From: Variovorax sp. PAMC28562
GTDB lineage: Bacteria > Pseudomonadota > Gammaproteobacteria > Burkholderiales > Burkholderiaceae_C
Length of the DNA: 64,000 nucleotides
NCBI RefSeq assembly: GCF_014303735.1
Contig: NZ_CP060296.1
Coordinates: forward strand, 4,175,501 to 4,239,500
Reading direction: 5' to 3'
A program made the position numbers and the translations under genes. Position 1 is the first letter of the stretch, and each line of letters opens with the position of its first letter. The notes beneath the pieces were generated by a model. The model was not told where the DNA came from. It searched no databases and saw nothing but the letters and a program-made list of their open reading frames with translations. Below are positions 1 through 8,864 of the stretch, one piece after another.

Positions 1-722
1 TGCTCTTTCAGCGTCGGCACGTTGACGCCCGGCAGGCGCTGGGCCGAGGTGACGGCAATCGCCTTCATCTTGCCGGCGTTGATGTACTCGGCGAATTCGC
101 TGTAGCCGCTTCCACCGACCGTGACGTTGCCGCCCAGGATGGCCGCGGTCGCTTCACCGCCGCCGCGGAACGCGACGTAGTTGATCTTGGACGGATCGGC
201 GCCGACCTTCTGCGCGATCATGGCCGCGGCGATGTGCTCGGTAGCGCCGCGCGAGCCGCCGCCCCACTTGACGCTGCCCGGGTCTTTCTTGAGCTGGTCG
301 ACCACGTCCTTCATGGTCTTGAGCGGCGAATTGGCCGGCAGCACGAACACGTTGTATTCGCTGCTGATGCGCGCGATGGGCGTGGCCGATTCGAGCTTGA
401 CCGGTGGCTTGCCGGTGATGATGCCGCCCAGCATGACGGCACCCATCACCATCAGCGCGTTCGGGTCGCCCTTGGAGCCGTTGACGAACTGCGCGAGGCC
501 CAGTGCACCTGCGGCGCCTCCCTTGTTGTCGTAGGTCACCGTGTCGGCAACCTTGGCGTCGGTCAGCGCCTTGCCCAGTGCGCGGCCGGTGGTGTCCCAG
601 CCGCCACCCGGGTTGGCCGGGATCATCATCTTGACGTTGGCGGCAGCTGCCCAGGCCGACATCGGCAAGGCGCCGGAAGCGGCCAGTGCGGCCAGGGATT
701 TCAGAAAGGTATCGCGACGCAT
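1..722 (-). CDS. tctC: Bug-family tripartite tricarboxylate transporter receptor (TctC-like), partial
   Basis: Translating the minus strand from the ATG at 722 gives an uninterrupted frame that runs off the left edge (about 240 codons seen). It begins MRRDTFLKSLAALAAS, a signal peptide ending near SAWAAAA. It then shows the Bug-receptor features: MMIPANPGGGWD near the mature N terminus, a DNKGGAAG segment, and KWGGGSRGATEH. Proteins of this family are periplasmic carboxylate-binding subunits of TTT transporters. A good ribosome site (AGGAG) lies just upstream of the start. The gene is divergent from a TctD/TctE-like two-component pair, the classical arrangement for substrate-induced carboxylate uptake. 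No TctA/TctB is visible on this side of the window. Substrate unknown. Confidence 0.9.
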   Translation of the reverse strand, partial: MRRDTFLKSLAALAASGALPMSAWAAAANVKMMIPANPGGGWDTTGRALGKALTDAKVADTVTYDNKGGAAGALGLAQFVNGSKGDPNALMVMGAVMLGGIITGKPPVKLESATPIARISSEYNVFVLPANSPLKTMKDVVDQLKKDPGSVKWGGGSRGATEHIAAAMIAQKVGADPSKINYVAFRGGGEATAAILGGNVTVGGSGYSEFAEYINAGKMKAIAVTSAQRLPGVNVPTLKE

Positions 723-758
723 GTTGATGTCTCCTTCGACAATGAACCCGAATAGAAC

Positions 759-787
759 CTGAACAGAAGCTGAGTAAACGCTGAACA
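759..787. promoter_or_regulatory. Three 11-bp-spaced direct repeats, candidate response-regulator site
   Basis: The heptamers CTGAACA (759), CTGAGTA (770) and CTGAACA (781) follow one another at exactly 11-bp intervals between the divergent tctC-like and tctD-like genes. OmpR-family regulators bind tandem half-sites with about one helical turn of spacing. The array is therefore a reasonable operator for the adjacent TctD-like protein. Binding is inferred; only the repeat is seen. Confidence 0.5.
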
Positions 788-857
788 CCGCTATCATGCG
801 GCGCCCCGCTGTCAGTTGGCTGTCCGTCACATTGGGGAAAACACCAAACCCCGAGGC

Positions 858-1535
858 ATGAAACTGCTGCTCGTCGAAGACGATCCCACGATGCAGACCA
901 CGCTGCAGCGCGCCCTTGCGCGCCGGCAGATCGACGTTCGCGTCTGCGGCGATGGCGCACAGGCGCTGGAGCAATGGCGCGCGCTCGAACCGGACGTGGT
1001 CGCGCTGGACTTGAGCTTGCCCAACCTCGACGGCCTGCAGGTTCTGGCGCAGGCCCGTGCCGCCGGCTTGCGCACTCCCGTGCTGCTGCTGACCGCGCGC
1101 GGCACCGTGGGCGACCGCATCGTCGGCCTCAACGCGGGCGCCGACGACTACCTGCCCAAGCCTTTCGACCTGGACGAGCTGGAAGCGCGACTGCGCGCAC
1201 TGCGCCGACGCCATCAGAGCGCCGGCGTCGATTCACCACTCAATCCGCAGCAGGTTGGCGCACTGCGCTACGAACCGGAGAGCGGCGCCATCTATCACCG
1301 CGCCGAAGTGCTCGAACTCACGCCGCGCGAACTCGGCTTGCTGAAGGTGCTGATGGAAAAGCCCGGTCATGCCGTGACCAAGGAACGTCTGTTCGAGCTG
1401 GTGTTTCCCGGAGAAACAGAGGTGCAGTACGAGGCCATCGAGGTGGTCGTGTATAGGCTGCGCAAGAAGCTGGTCGGCACGGGCGCGGTGTTGATGACGC
1501 TGCGCGGGCTTGGCTATCTGCTGCGCGAGGCATGA
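858..1535 (+). CDS. tctD: OmpR-family response regulator, TctD-like
   Basis: The protein has 225 aa from the ATG at 858 (MKLLLVEDD). An N-terminal receiver domain has the acidic pair D8-D9, the phospho-acceptor D51 (VVALDLSLP) and the conserved lysine in YLPKPFD. A C-terminal winged-helix DNA-binding domain (about 130-225) carries LTPRELGLL and LRGLGYLL. The stop overlaps the start of the sensor kinase by 4 bases, so the two are co-translated. It is divergent from a Bug receptor gene, as in tctD loci that control tricarboxylate uptake. The upstream in-frame start at 816 would add 14 residues with no receiver homology and is rejected. The TctD assignment rests on context and domain type. Confidence 0.85.
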   Translation: MKLLLVEDDPTMQTTLQRALARRQIDVRVCGDGAQALEQWRALEPDVVALDLSLPNLDGLQVLAQARAAGLRTPVLLLTARGTVGDRIVGLNAGADDYLPKPFDLDELEARLRALRRRHQSAGVDSPLNPQQVGALRYEPESGAIYHRAEVLELTPRELGLLKVLMEKPGHAVTKERLFELVFPGETEVQYEAIEVVVYRLRKKLVGTGAVLMTLRGLGYLLREA

Positions 1536-2968
1536 CGCGGTCTTTGTCGACGTCGCTTTCGCGATCGTTGTCGCTAAGAGCGACGCTGCTCTTCGGCATC
1601 CTGGCGCCGGTGGCGCTGTTCATCGTCATCAACTCGGTGAGTCTCTACCGCCAGACGCTGGCTGCCGCCACGACGGCTTACGACCGCACCTTGCTGGCGT
1701 CGGCCAAGACCATCGGCGAGCAGCTGGATGTCGAGGGCTACGACGAGCATTCGGTGCTTCGCGCCAAGGTGCCCTATTCCGCACTCGAAGCCTTCGAGGC
1801 CGACAACAAGAGCAAGCTCTTTTATCGGGTGTCGGCCATCGACGGCGAGCTGGTGTCCGGCTTTGCCGACCTGCCGTTCTGGCGCGGTCGCATTCCCGAC
1901 CTCAGCGCCTATGCCTCGCTGGTCGACTTCTACGATGCCCAATTTCGCGACGAGCCGGTGCGTGTCGCGGTGCTGCTGCAGCCGGTGGCGAGCGAGCATG
2001 GGCGCGGCATGGCGGTGGTGCAGGTGGCTGAAACACTGGAGCTGCGCGAGACATTGGCACGCAAGATCCTGGTCGACACGCTGTGGCGTCAACTGCTGCT
2101 GCTCGGTGTGATCGCCGGCGTAACGATTCTCGTGGTGCAGCGCGCGACGCGCCCGGTGCGCGAACTCGGCGAAGCGATCGAGGCTCGCGCCGCGGACGAT
2201 CTGTCGCCCGTCCACGCACCCGACGCGCCGCGCGAGTTGCGACCGCTGATCGACGCGACCACGCGCGTCATGGGCCGGCTGCAGCGTTTGCTCGATCATC
2301 AGAAGCGATTCGTGCGCGACAGCGCCCATCAACTGCGCACGCCGCTCGCGGTACTGAAAGTGCAGGTGCAATCGGCGCGTCGCGGCGACGTCGACCCGCG
2401 TCAGGCCCTCGACGAAATCAACCAGACGGTCGAGCGCGCCACGTTGTTGGCCAACCAGATGCTGTCGCTCGCCAAGGTCGAGCAGTTGCGTCAGCGGCCG
2501 GAGTCGGCGACTCTCGCCTTCGACGAGGTGGTGCGGCAAGTTGCCATCGACGTGTCGCCGCTGATCGCCGCCAAGGCGCTGGAGTTCGAGCTCGACGCCA
2601 AGCCGGCGCCCGTGCATGCGCACTTGTGGATGCTGCAGGAGCTTGCGCGGAATCTGCTGCACAACGCCATCAAGCACAGCCCTGAAGGCGGTTTGCTGGC
2701 GGTGCGGGTGCATGTGGAAAGCGACCATGCCGTGCTGGCGGTCGTCGATTCAGGGCCGGGTATCTCGGCCGAACTGCGGCAGCGCCTGTTCGAGCCGTTT
2801 TCCGCCGGCGACGCGGCCAGCGGATCGGGCCTGGGTCTGACGATCTGTCGGGAAATCGTGATGGCGCTGGGCGGCAGTCTGACGCTGGACAATCGCGTGC
2901 AGGACGGCCAGGTGGTCGGCCTCGATGCAAAAGTGCGGTTGCCGCTCAAGGAGCACACACAAGGATGA
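1532..2968 (+). CDS. tctE: Sensor histidine kinase, TctE-like
   Basis: This is a 478-aa membrane kinase. A first transmembrane helix (about 17-38) and a second (about 186-203) flank a periplasmic domain of roughly 145 residues, typical of the TctE N-terminal sensor region. A HAMP-like linker follows. The phospho-acceptor H266 lies in DSAHQLRTPLA, and the ATPase domain has NLLHNAIKH, DSGPGI and GSGLGLTI. It starts by ATGA overlap with the response regulator and ends by overlap with the Hsp15 gene, so the three form one operon. It probably senses a carboxylate bound outside the cytoplasm, or the loaded Bug receptor; that is inference from the family. Confidence 0.87.
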   Translation: MTRSLSTSLSRSLSLRATLLFGILAPVALFIVINSVSLYRQTLAAATTAYDRTLLASAKTIGEQLDVEGYDEHSVLRAKVPYSALEAFEADNKSKLFYRVSAIDGELVSGFADLPFWRGRIPDLSAYASLVDFYDAQFRDEPVRVAVLLQPVASEHGRGMAVVQVAETLELRETLARKILVDTLWRQLLLLGVIAGVTILVVQRATRPVRELGEAIEARAADDLSPVHAPDAPRELRPLIDATTRVMGRLQRLLDHQKRFVRDSAHQLRTPLAVLKVQVQSARRGDVDPRQALDEINQTVERATLLANQMLSLAKVEQLRQRPESATLAFDEVVRQVAIDVSPLIAAKALEFELDAKPAPVHAHLWMLQELARNLLHNAIKHSPEGGLLAVRVHVESDHAVLAVVDSGPGISAELRQRLFEPFSAGDAASGSGLGLTICREIVMALGGSLTLDNRVQDGQVVGLDAKVRLPLKEHTQG

Positions 2969-3393
2969 CGATGGATCGTTTGCGAATCGACAAGTGGCTG
3001 TGGGCCGCGCGCTTCTTCAAGACTCGGTCGCTTGCCGCCGATGAGATCGGCAAGAACCGCGTGCAGGTCAACGGCGACATCGCCAAGGCGTCGCGTGAGG
3101 TGAAGGCGGGCGACACGGTCGGTATCCGGCTCGGCGCAATGACCCGTGTGGTCCAGGTGCGCGGCATCAGCGCACAACGCGGCTCGGCACCGATCGCGCA
3201 ACTGCTCTATGCAGAAACCGCCGACAGCTTGGCCGCCCAGACGAATGCGCGAGAACTGCGGCGCATGGGGACGGAGCCAGGGCTCAGTCTGGAACAGGGC
3301 CGGCCGACGAAGCGCGACCGACGTCAGCTCGACGATGCCTCTGGCGGATGGGGGGCTCGTTGGAGCGCCAGCGTGGACGACATCGACACTTGA
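2965..3393 (+). CDS. hslR: Heat shock protein 15, S4 RNA-binding protein
   Basis: This 142-aa basic protein has an N-terminal S4 domain (RLRIDKWLWAARFFKTR, then VQVNG) and an Arg/Lys-rich tail. Hsp15 binds stalled 50S subunits that carry peptidyl-tRNA and helps to recycle them. Length and motif match the family (E. coli HslR 133 aa). The start overlaps the kinase stop by 4 bases. Genetic coupling to a carboxylate two-component system is probably fortuitous operon packing. It converges on the I78-inhibitor gene with 23 bases between the stops. Confidence 0.88.
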   Translation: MTMDRLRIDKWLWAARFFKTRSLAADEIGKNRVQVNGDIAKASREVKAGDTVGIRLGAMTRVVQVRGISAQRGSAPIAQLLYAETADSLAAQTNARELRRMGTEPGLSLEQGRPTKRDRRQLDDASGGWGARWSASVDDIDT

Positions 3394-3416
3394 TGCCGAC
3401 GCTCGAGGCTGCAAGG

Positions 3417-3758
3417 TCAGCCGCAGCGGGTGCCGAAGATGCGGCCGTTCGTCTCGACGTCGACATTCAATCGGCTCTCGTCGAAGGGCGATACGCTCGC
3501 GTCCGACCGGAGAACGGTGCGCGCCGTGCGTGCATCGGCGCGTTGGCGTATCTCTTCGAGAAGCGGACCGTTGACGACCTTGCCGAGCGCGAATCGTGCG
3601 CCGGCCGCCCGGCAAGCCGGCATGGCCTCATAGAAGCGCGGCGGTGCCGCGATGTCTGCTGAAAGCGGACGGACGTCGCCGCGGAACTGGCACGCTGCAC
3701 AAGCAAATGCGCAGAGCGAAAGCGACAGCAAACGCAAATACCGGAATTTCGATTCCAT
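3417..3758 (-). CDS. I78-family peptidase inhibitor lipoprotein
   Basis: The protein has 113 aa. Its N terminus has a hydrophobic stretch ending in a lipobox-like CAAC, so it is probably a lipoprotein anchored in the envelope. The C-terminal half (about 53-113) has the I78 inhibitor pattern: A..ALGKVV, EEIRQRADA, a conserved RLNV and a terminal G.I....CG. The family contains small serine-protease inhibitors, mostly uncharacterised in bacteria. It is a single gene between hslR (convergent) and ppk2 (divergent). The family call rests on the C-terminal pattern read by eye. Confidence 0.7.
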   Translation of the reverse strand: MESKFRYLRLLSLSLCAFACAACQFRGDVRPLSADIAAPPRFYEAMPACRAAGARFALGKVVNGPLLEEIRQRADARTARTVLRSDASVSPFDESRLNVDVETNGRIFGTRCG

Positions 3759-3854
3759 GATTGTTTCTCCCTGACAGCAAACACAAAGCCGCTTGACGAT
3801 ACTGCGGGCGCATCCCTTACGCTGTCAGTTTTTTCACAGAAGAAGAAAGCGCTT

Positions 3855-4661
3855 ATGACGAGCTTCAAGACCTACCGAGTCGGCGACAACTTCAAGCTGT
3901 CCGACATCGACCCTGGTGATACGCCCTTCCTCGAGGGCAGCGACGACGCGCAGAAAAAAGAACTCGATGCACTTGCAGTGCAACTCGACGTGCTGCAAAA
4001 CCTGCTGCATGCCGAGGGTCGGCGCAAAGTACTGCTGGTGCTTCAAGGCACCGACACGAGCGGCAAGGACGGCACGATTCGCTGGGTGTTCTCACGCACC
4101 ACGCCACTCGGCGTACGGGTCGCGGCCTTCAAGGCGCCGACCGACGAAGAAAAAGCGCGTGACTTTTTGTGGCGCTGCCATGCGGTCGTGCCACGCAATG
4201 GCGAGCTCGCGGTATGGAACCGCAGCCACTACGAAGACGTGCTCGTGCCGGTCGTCGAGGCATGGATCGACAAGGATGTCACCCGAAAGCGTTACGCGCA
4301 GATCAACGACTTCGAGCGGCTGCTGACCGAGAACGGCACCGTCATCGTCAAGTGCATGCTGCACATCGGCAAGGATGAACAGCGCGTGCGCTTGCAGTCA
4401 CGCGTCGACACACCGGGCAAGCAATGGAAGTTCAGCCCCGACGATCTCATCGTTCGCGAGAAATGGAGCGCTTACCAGCGCGCCTACAGCCGCGCGCTGG
4501 CAGCGACATCGACCCGGCATGCGCCCTGGTACGTGGTACCGGCCAACAGCAAGTTGCACCGCAATTTGATGATCGCGCGCTTGCTGGTCAAGACGCTCGC
4601 GCAAATGAATCCCACTGCGCCGCCGGCGGACCCCGCGCTCAAGGGGCTTGTTGTCAAATAG
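3855..4661 (+). CDS. ppk2: Polyphosphate kinase 2 family protein
   Basis: The 268-aa protein has the PPK2 P-loop GTDTSGKDG (65-73) and the lid/Walker B region VWNRSHYEDV (120-129). The typical KFSPDDL..REKW segment follows, then the closing HAPWYVVPANSK motif. PPK2 enzymes transfer phosphate between polyphosphate and nucleoside mono- or diphosphates. A single PPK2 domain of this length fits the class I/III type; the exact nucleotide preference cannot be read from the sequence. It is followed by a small coiled-coil gene after 63 bases, which may be co-transcribed. Confidence 0.9.
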   Translation: MTSFKTYRVGDNFKLSDIDPGDTPFLEGSDDAQKKELDALAVQLDVLQNLLHAEGRRKVLLVLQGTDTSGKDGTIRWVFSRTTPLGVRVAAFKAPTDEEKARDFLWRCHAVVPRNGELAVWNRSHYEDVLVPVVEAWIDKDVTRKRYAQINDFERLLTENGTVIVKCMLHIGKDEQRVRLQSRVDTPGKQWKFSPDDLIVREKWSAYQRAYSRALAATSTRHAPWYVVPANSKLHRNLMIARLLVKTLAQMNPTAPPADPALKGLVVK

Positions 4662-4724
4662 TCACACGACCGCAGCCAGCGGGAGTGTATGGTTCTGCCT
4701 TTCTAAATTCAACCGAGTACCACC

Positions 4725-5072
4725 GTGTCCGATAAGCCCCATTCGCCAAGTGCGGCTGCGCCCATAGAGAAGGCGTTGGCGCAAACGCAAGAAACGCAAG
4801 AGAAGTTGAGTGCCGGCGTGAACGAGCTGGCCGTGACCAACGCCGTGCTTCAGCAGGAAGTGCCAGTCGAGGCGCTTACTGGCGATCTGGCGCTCGCTCT
4901 CGAAAAGAACGAGGCACTAGAGACCAAAGTGCAGGAATGCGTCGACGACCTGGAAGACGTCGGCAAGGTGCTCGCGGAAGAGGTGGCGCGGCGCAAACGG
5001 CTGGAAGCGAAGCTTGCCGAGGCCAAGGCGGAGGTTGCCAGCGCTGGCGCGAACAACAACGCCGCTGCGTGA
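4725..5072 (+). CDS. Small coiled-coil protein of unknown function
   Basis: This is a 115-aa ORF with a GTG start at 4725. The sequence is rich in Ala, Glu, Lys and Leu with heptad-like spacing from about residue 14 to 105 (for example LALALEKNEALETKV and ARRKRLEAKLAEAKAE). It has no signal peptide or membrane segment. It may be a soluble dimeric or trimeric coiled coil. I do not recognise the family. It follows ppk2 on the same strand. The ORF is supported by codon-position bias and clean Ala-rich ends, but it could still be lineage-specific. Confidence 0.55.
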   Translation: MSDKPHSPSAAAPIEKALAQTQETQEKLSAGVNELAVTNAVLQQEVPVEALTGDLALALEKNEALETKVQECVDDLEDVGKVLAEEVARRKRLEAKLAEAKAEVASAGANNNAAA

Positions 5073-5277
5073 GCGATCCGGTCCTCAACTGAGGGCCACT
5101 GCGCATCGACCGCAGTCTGTGGGATGCAGGCGTATCTGGATTGGCTGTCATCAAGCTCCATCCAGGGTTCCGATTTGATCCGGGTTGCCTACACGCGTTC
5201 CTCCTGACCGCCTGCACGGGCCCTAGGCCAGGCGAAGCAGCATCACTGTTGTAATTCGTAACAAAAATCTCGATGCG

Positions 5278-5670
5278 ATGTGCGCGATGACCAGCAGACA
5301 AGACCAATTGACCGGGATAGAGCGGGCGCTCGCCGAGCTCGACAAGGTGCTTGGCGCTGCGCCTGTGGACCGCAGCGAAGTCCCGTTCTACGGACCGACG
5401 ATGCTGCTGTCGATGAGCGAGATAGACCAGGCCATGGCACTGCAATCGGAGCGGGCACGGTACGAAGCCAACCCCGAGGACACCGCCGTCCACTTCTGCC
5501 TGACATCGGCGATCGCCCTGCTCGAAGTGAGCCAGGTGCTCCTTAACCAAGGTGGCGATCTCTCCCCGCAAGACCGCGAACGTCAGTGGAAAACGCTGGT
5601 TGCGTACACAAAAACGGCGGGCCGCTCCGCCTATCGCGCTGCATCGATCCTGACGGACCAAAAAGACTGA
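5278..5670 (+). CDS. Hypothetical protein
   Basis: This 130-aa ORF starts with ATG at 5278, or with ATG at 5287 (MTSRQDQ). It appears soluble and mostly alpha-helical, with a central acidic/hydrophobic segment (VHFCLTSAIALLEVSQVLL) and a charged N-terminal helix. No catalytic motif, signal peptide or membrane helix is recognised. About 205 gene-free bases precede it, in which I see no terminator or clear ribosome site, and the zinc-ribbon kinase lies 154 bases downstream. Function unknown. Confidence 0.5.
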   Translation: MCAMTSRQDQLTGIERALAELDKVLGAAPVDRSEVPFYGPTMLLSMSEIDQAMALQSERARYEANPEDTAVHFCLTSAIALLEVSQVLLNQGGDLSPQDRERQWKTLVAYTKTAGRSAYRAASILTDQKD

Positions 5671-5824
5671 TCACGACGCCTTTCGACACCATTCGTCGGA
5701 ATTGTGAATTTATGTATCTCCGCGTGAGATATGCACGCGACTCCTCGTCGACACGCTGCGAAACTGCCCGCATGCCGAATTTGCCGCACACCTCGCAATT
5801 GCCGTCGTTGCGGTCGCAATCGTC

Positions 5825-7558
5825 GTGATCTGCCCAAATTGCGGTGCGCATAACCGGTCGCTCGCCAAGTTCTGCATGAAGTGCGTCACCTCGCTATCGG
5901 CCACCCTTGTCGACCGTGAAGAAAACGCCATTGCAGACATTGCCACTACCGAGATGAGCCACGCCGCGACCCTGCGCGTCCAGCGCACCGCCGAATGGGC
6001 AGCGGACGGCCATGCCGATCACGAGCGCCCGGAACTCACCGAATTTGCAGAGCACGCATTGCCGGATGGCACGCTCATCGATGGCTTTCGCATCGCCAGA
6101 TCGATTGGCGAAGGCGGCTTCGGTATCGTCTACCTTGCATGGGATGTGGCGCTGGAACGGCATGTGGCCATCAAGGAATACATGCCGACGTCGCTGGCGG
6201 TACGGGCCAATCCGTCGCTCGAAGTGTCGATGCGGTCCGACCGGCACCGCGGCACCTTCGACGCCGGCCTGAAGAGCTTCGTCAACGAAGCGCGTCTGCT
6301 GGCACGCTTCGACCACCCGGCGCTGGTCAAGGTGTTCAGGTTCTGGGAAGCGAATCGCACCGCGTACATGGCGATGCCTTTCTATGAAGGGCCGACGCTC
6401 AAGGCAACGCTGGCGACCTCCGGCAACACGGCGTCCGAGTCGGAACTGCGCGCGTGGCTGGAGCCTCTGCTCGATGCGCTGTCGGTGCTGCATCGCGAGC
6501 ATTGCTATCACCGCGACATCTCCCCCGACAACATTTTGCTGACGACGTCGGGCCCGGTGCTGCTCGACTTCGGCGCGGCACGGCGCGTGATCAGCGACAT
6601 GACGCAGGTGCTGACCGCCGTGCTCAAGCCCGGCTTTGCACCGATCGAGCAATACGGCGGCGAGTTGCAGCAAGGGCCCTGGACCGATCTGTATGCGCTG
6701 GCAGGTGTCGTGCATTACGCGATCACCGGCCGAGCCCCGACGGCGTCTGTGGTGCGCGTGGTGAGCGACACGCTGCGCCCGCTGGCGGTGACACACGCCG
6801 GCAAATACAGCGACAACTTTCTGCGCGCCGTCGACCTCGCCTTGTCGGTGCGACCCGAGGCGAGGCCGCAAGACGTAGCGGAGTTTCGAGCGTTGCTCGA
6901 TGCGGGTAAGGTTGCCAAAGCGGCGGCGATCCCGGATGCGCCGCAACAGGCCGACGCGCCAAAGGCCGAAGAGGCTCCGGAAGCGGCCCAGGTATCGATC
7001 GACGAATCGGCCGACGACCTAACGCTATCGTCACAACCCGACGTGCCGCAGTCCGCCGCCAAACGCTCCCATCGTCGCGTCTATCTTGCCGCTACTGCAT
7101 GCCTGCTCCTGGTCGGCAGTGCGACGTTCTGGACGATGCACAGCAGCGGTTCACGGCAGCCGGGCCTCAGCACGTCGGCGGCCGCAGCGGCCAGCTCGCC
7201 CGCGCCCGTAACGCAATCGCCAGTCGCACCCACTGTGGTCAAAGCAGTTAGCGCGATCGCGGTAAATGAAGCACCAGCACCACCTTCGGCGGCTGCAACG
7301 CCTATCGCCCTGGCGGCCACGCCGCGCTCTGCGGTGCGCATGCCAGCGCCGTCTGTCCCCGAGCGAAAGAAGCCGGCGGCGGTCATCGCTTCGGTCGATG
7401 AACCGCGCACGGCATCGCGCACTGATGTCGAGGCAGAACCCGCTTCGCTTCGCAAGGCCCCGGTGCGACCGCAACGCTGCGCCGAGATCATTCAGAAATC
7501 TTCACTCGACACCCTGACTGCAGACGAAGTCGCTTACCTGAAAAAAGAATGCCGATGA
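5825..7558 (+). CDS. Zinc-ribbon Ser/Thr protein kinase with one membrane helix
   Basis: The protein has 577 aa with a GTG start at 5825. Residues 1-20 form a zinc ribbon (C3, C6, C17, C20). A Hanks-type kinase domain (about 88-360) has the glycine loop GEGGFG (95-100), catalytic lysine in VAIKEY (K117), HRDISPDN (catalytic D231) and DFGAAR (D248). A linker rich in Ala and acidic residues leads to one transmembrane helix (about 419-438). A Pro/Ala-rich extracytoplasmic tail follows, with two late cysteines. The kinase overlaps the downstream OmpA-type lipoprotein gene, suggesting an envelope-sensing kinase and its surface partner. No type VI secretion genes are nearby. Substrate unknown. Confidence 0.85.
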   Translation: MICPNCGAHNRSLAKFCMKCVTSLSATLVDREENAIADIATTEMSHAATLRVQRTAEWAADGHADHERPELTEFAEHALPDGTLIDGFRIARSIGEGGFGIVYLAWDVALERHVAIKEYMPTSLAVRANPSLEVSMRSDRHRGTFDAGLKSFVNEARLLARFDHPALVKVFRFWEANRTAYMAMPFYEGPTLKATLATSGNTASESELRAWLEPLLDALSVLHREHCYHRDISPDNILLTTSGPVLLDFGAARRVISDMTQVLTAVLKPGFAPIEQYGGELQQGPWTDLYALAGVVHYAITGRAPTASVVRVVSDTLRPLAVTHAGKYSDNFLRAVDLALSVRPEARPQDVAEFRALLDAGKVAKAAAIPDAPQQADAPKAEEAPEAAQVSIDESADDLTLSSQPDVPQSAAKRSHRRVYLAATACLLLVGSATFWTMHSSGSRQPGLSTSAAAAASSPAPVTQSPVAPTVVKAVSAIAVNEAPAPPSAAATPIALAATPRSAVRMPAPSVPERKKPAAVIASVDEPRTASRTDVEAEPASLRKAPVRPQRCAEIIQKSSLDTLTADEVAYLKKECR

Positions 7559-8757
7559 GTTCCCGTTTCCCCTTCCTGTCTCAGCTTGCTTCTACGACTC
7601 TGCCGCGACTGTTTTTCGGCGCCGTGTTTGCGATCGCCGTTGCGGGCTGCAGCACCACCACACCGGTCGGAAGCACTGAACCGCTGCAATTCGACCAGGC
7701 CATTGCCGCGGCCACGGACGCGCTGTTTCAACAGTCGCAAGACGCTATGGGCTTCATGGCCCGGCGCAGCAAGCAGGCCGTCGCGCTCGACCCCACGCTC
7801 GATGCGGCCAGCGGCCAGCAGACCGCCGCAACGCAACAGCTCGACCGCACGATCACCGAGCGTGCGGCACGCAACTTCGAACAGATCGAGGTGCTTCCGT
7901 TTCAGGCGACCAGCCTGGCCAAGGCGCAGTACCTGCTGGTCGGCACGTTGGTGCGTGTGCAGAACACCTATCGCATCGACCTGGGGTTGGTCGACCTCAA
8001 AGGTGGCGCGGTGGTCGCGCACGCATCCGCCGTCGCGAGAAAAGAAGGCGTGGACATGAGCCCTTTGCCCTACTACCGCGACAGCCCGGTGCTCATCAAG
8101 GACAAGGTCACCGATGGCTACGTGCTCACCAGCGCCACGCCCGCAGGACAAAAAGCCGACGCTACGTACATGGAGCGCATCGCCACGGCGACCGTCATCA
8201 ACGACGCCACGACGCTCTACAACGCCGCACGCTATCGCGAGGCACTGGGCCAATACCGCAGCGCGCTTGCGACGCCCGCAGGCGACCAGATCCGTGTGCT
8301 CACCGGTATCTATCTGAGCGTCAGCAAGCTGGGCATGACGACCGAAGCCGAAGAAACCTTCGGGCGACTCGTTGCGTATGGCATCGCCACCAACCAGCTC
8401 GGCGTCAAGTTCCTTTTCAATCCCGGCAGTACCGAGTTCTGGGCCGACCCCAAACTGACCGGGGCCTATGCCATGTGGCTACGGCAAATCGCACGCCAGG
8501 CCAGCCGCACCAAGGTCTGCATGGACGTTGTGGGCCACACGAGCAAGACCGGCACCGAAGACGCCAACGAAACCCTGTCGCTCAGGCGCGCAGCGTTCAT
8601 CAAGCAGCGCCTCGGCGCCGACTCGGCAGACATGGTCAAACGCACCCGTGCGATCGGCATGGGCTCCAAGCAGAACATCGTCGGCAGCGGTACCGACGAC
8701 GTGGTCGACGCACCGGATCGACGGGTCGAGTTCAGCATCGTGGAGTGCGGTAAGTAA
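7549..8757 (+). CDS. Lipoprotein with OmpA-type peptidoglycan-binding domain
   Basis: The protein has 402 aa. A signal peptide ends in a lipobox (VAGC, C34). The N-terminal half (about 40-170) contains IEVLPF and AQYLLVGTLVR, reminiscent of the CsgG/LpoB-like fold of envelope lipoproteins. A helical TPR-like stretch (about 220-280) follows. The C-terminal OmpA domain (about 283-400) has FNPGSTEF, VVGHTSKTG, LSLRRAAFIKQRL and DRRVEF. The start (ATG at 7549 or 7555) overlaps the kinase stop, so expression is coupled. It probably links the outer membrane to peptidoglycan and may report wall status to the kinase; this role is inferred. Confidence 0.82.
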   Translation: MPMSSRFPFLSQLASTTLPRLFFGAVFAIAVAGCSTTTPVGSTEPLQFDQAIAAATDALFQQSQDAMGFMARRSKQAVALDPTLDAASGQQTAATQQLDRTITERAARNFEQIEVLPFQATSLAKAQYLLVGTLVRVQNTYRIDLGLVDLKGGAVVAHASAVARKEGVDMSPLPYYRDSPVLIKDKVTDGYVLTSATPAGQKADATYMERIATATVINDATTLYNAARYREALGQYRSALATPAGDQIRVLTGIYLSVSKLGMTTEAEETFGRLVAYGIATNQLGVKFLFNPGSTEFWADPKLTGAYAMWLRQIARQASRTKVCMDVVGHTSKTGTEDANETLSLRRAAFIKQRLGADSADMVKRTRAIGMGSKQNIVGSGTDDVVDAPDRRVEFSIVECGK

Positions 8758-8864
8758 GCCGATTGGCGTTACCGCGAGGTTCATCACCGCCGCGATCCAG
8801 AAGCACGCCGACGCGACATCTGCCCTCCAGATCATCGTTCGGCCTCAGGATTGCTCTTGCGCTG

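Noticed and set aside
1574..2728. A 384-codon minus-strand frame
   Set aside because: Antisense shadow of the TctE-like kinase; no recognisable domain.
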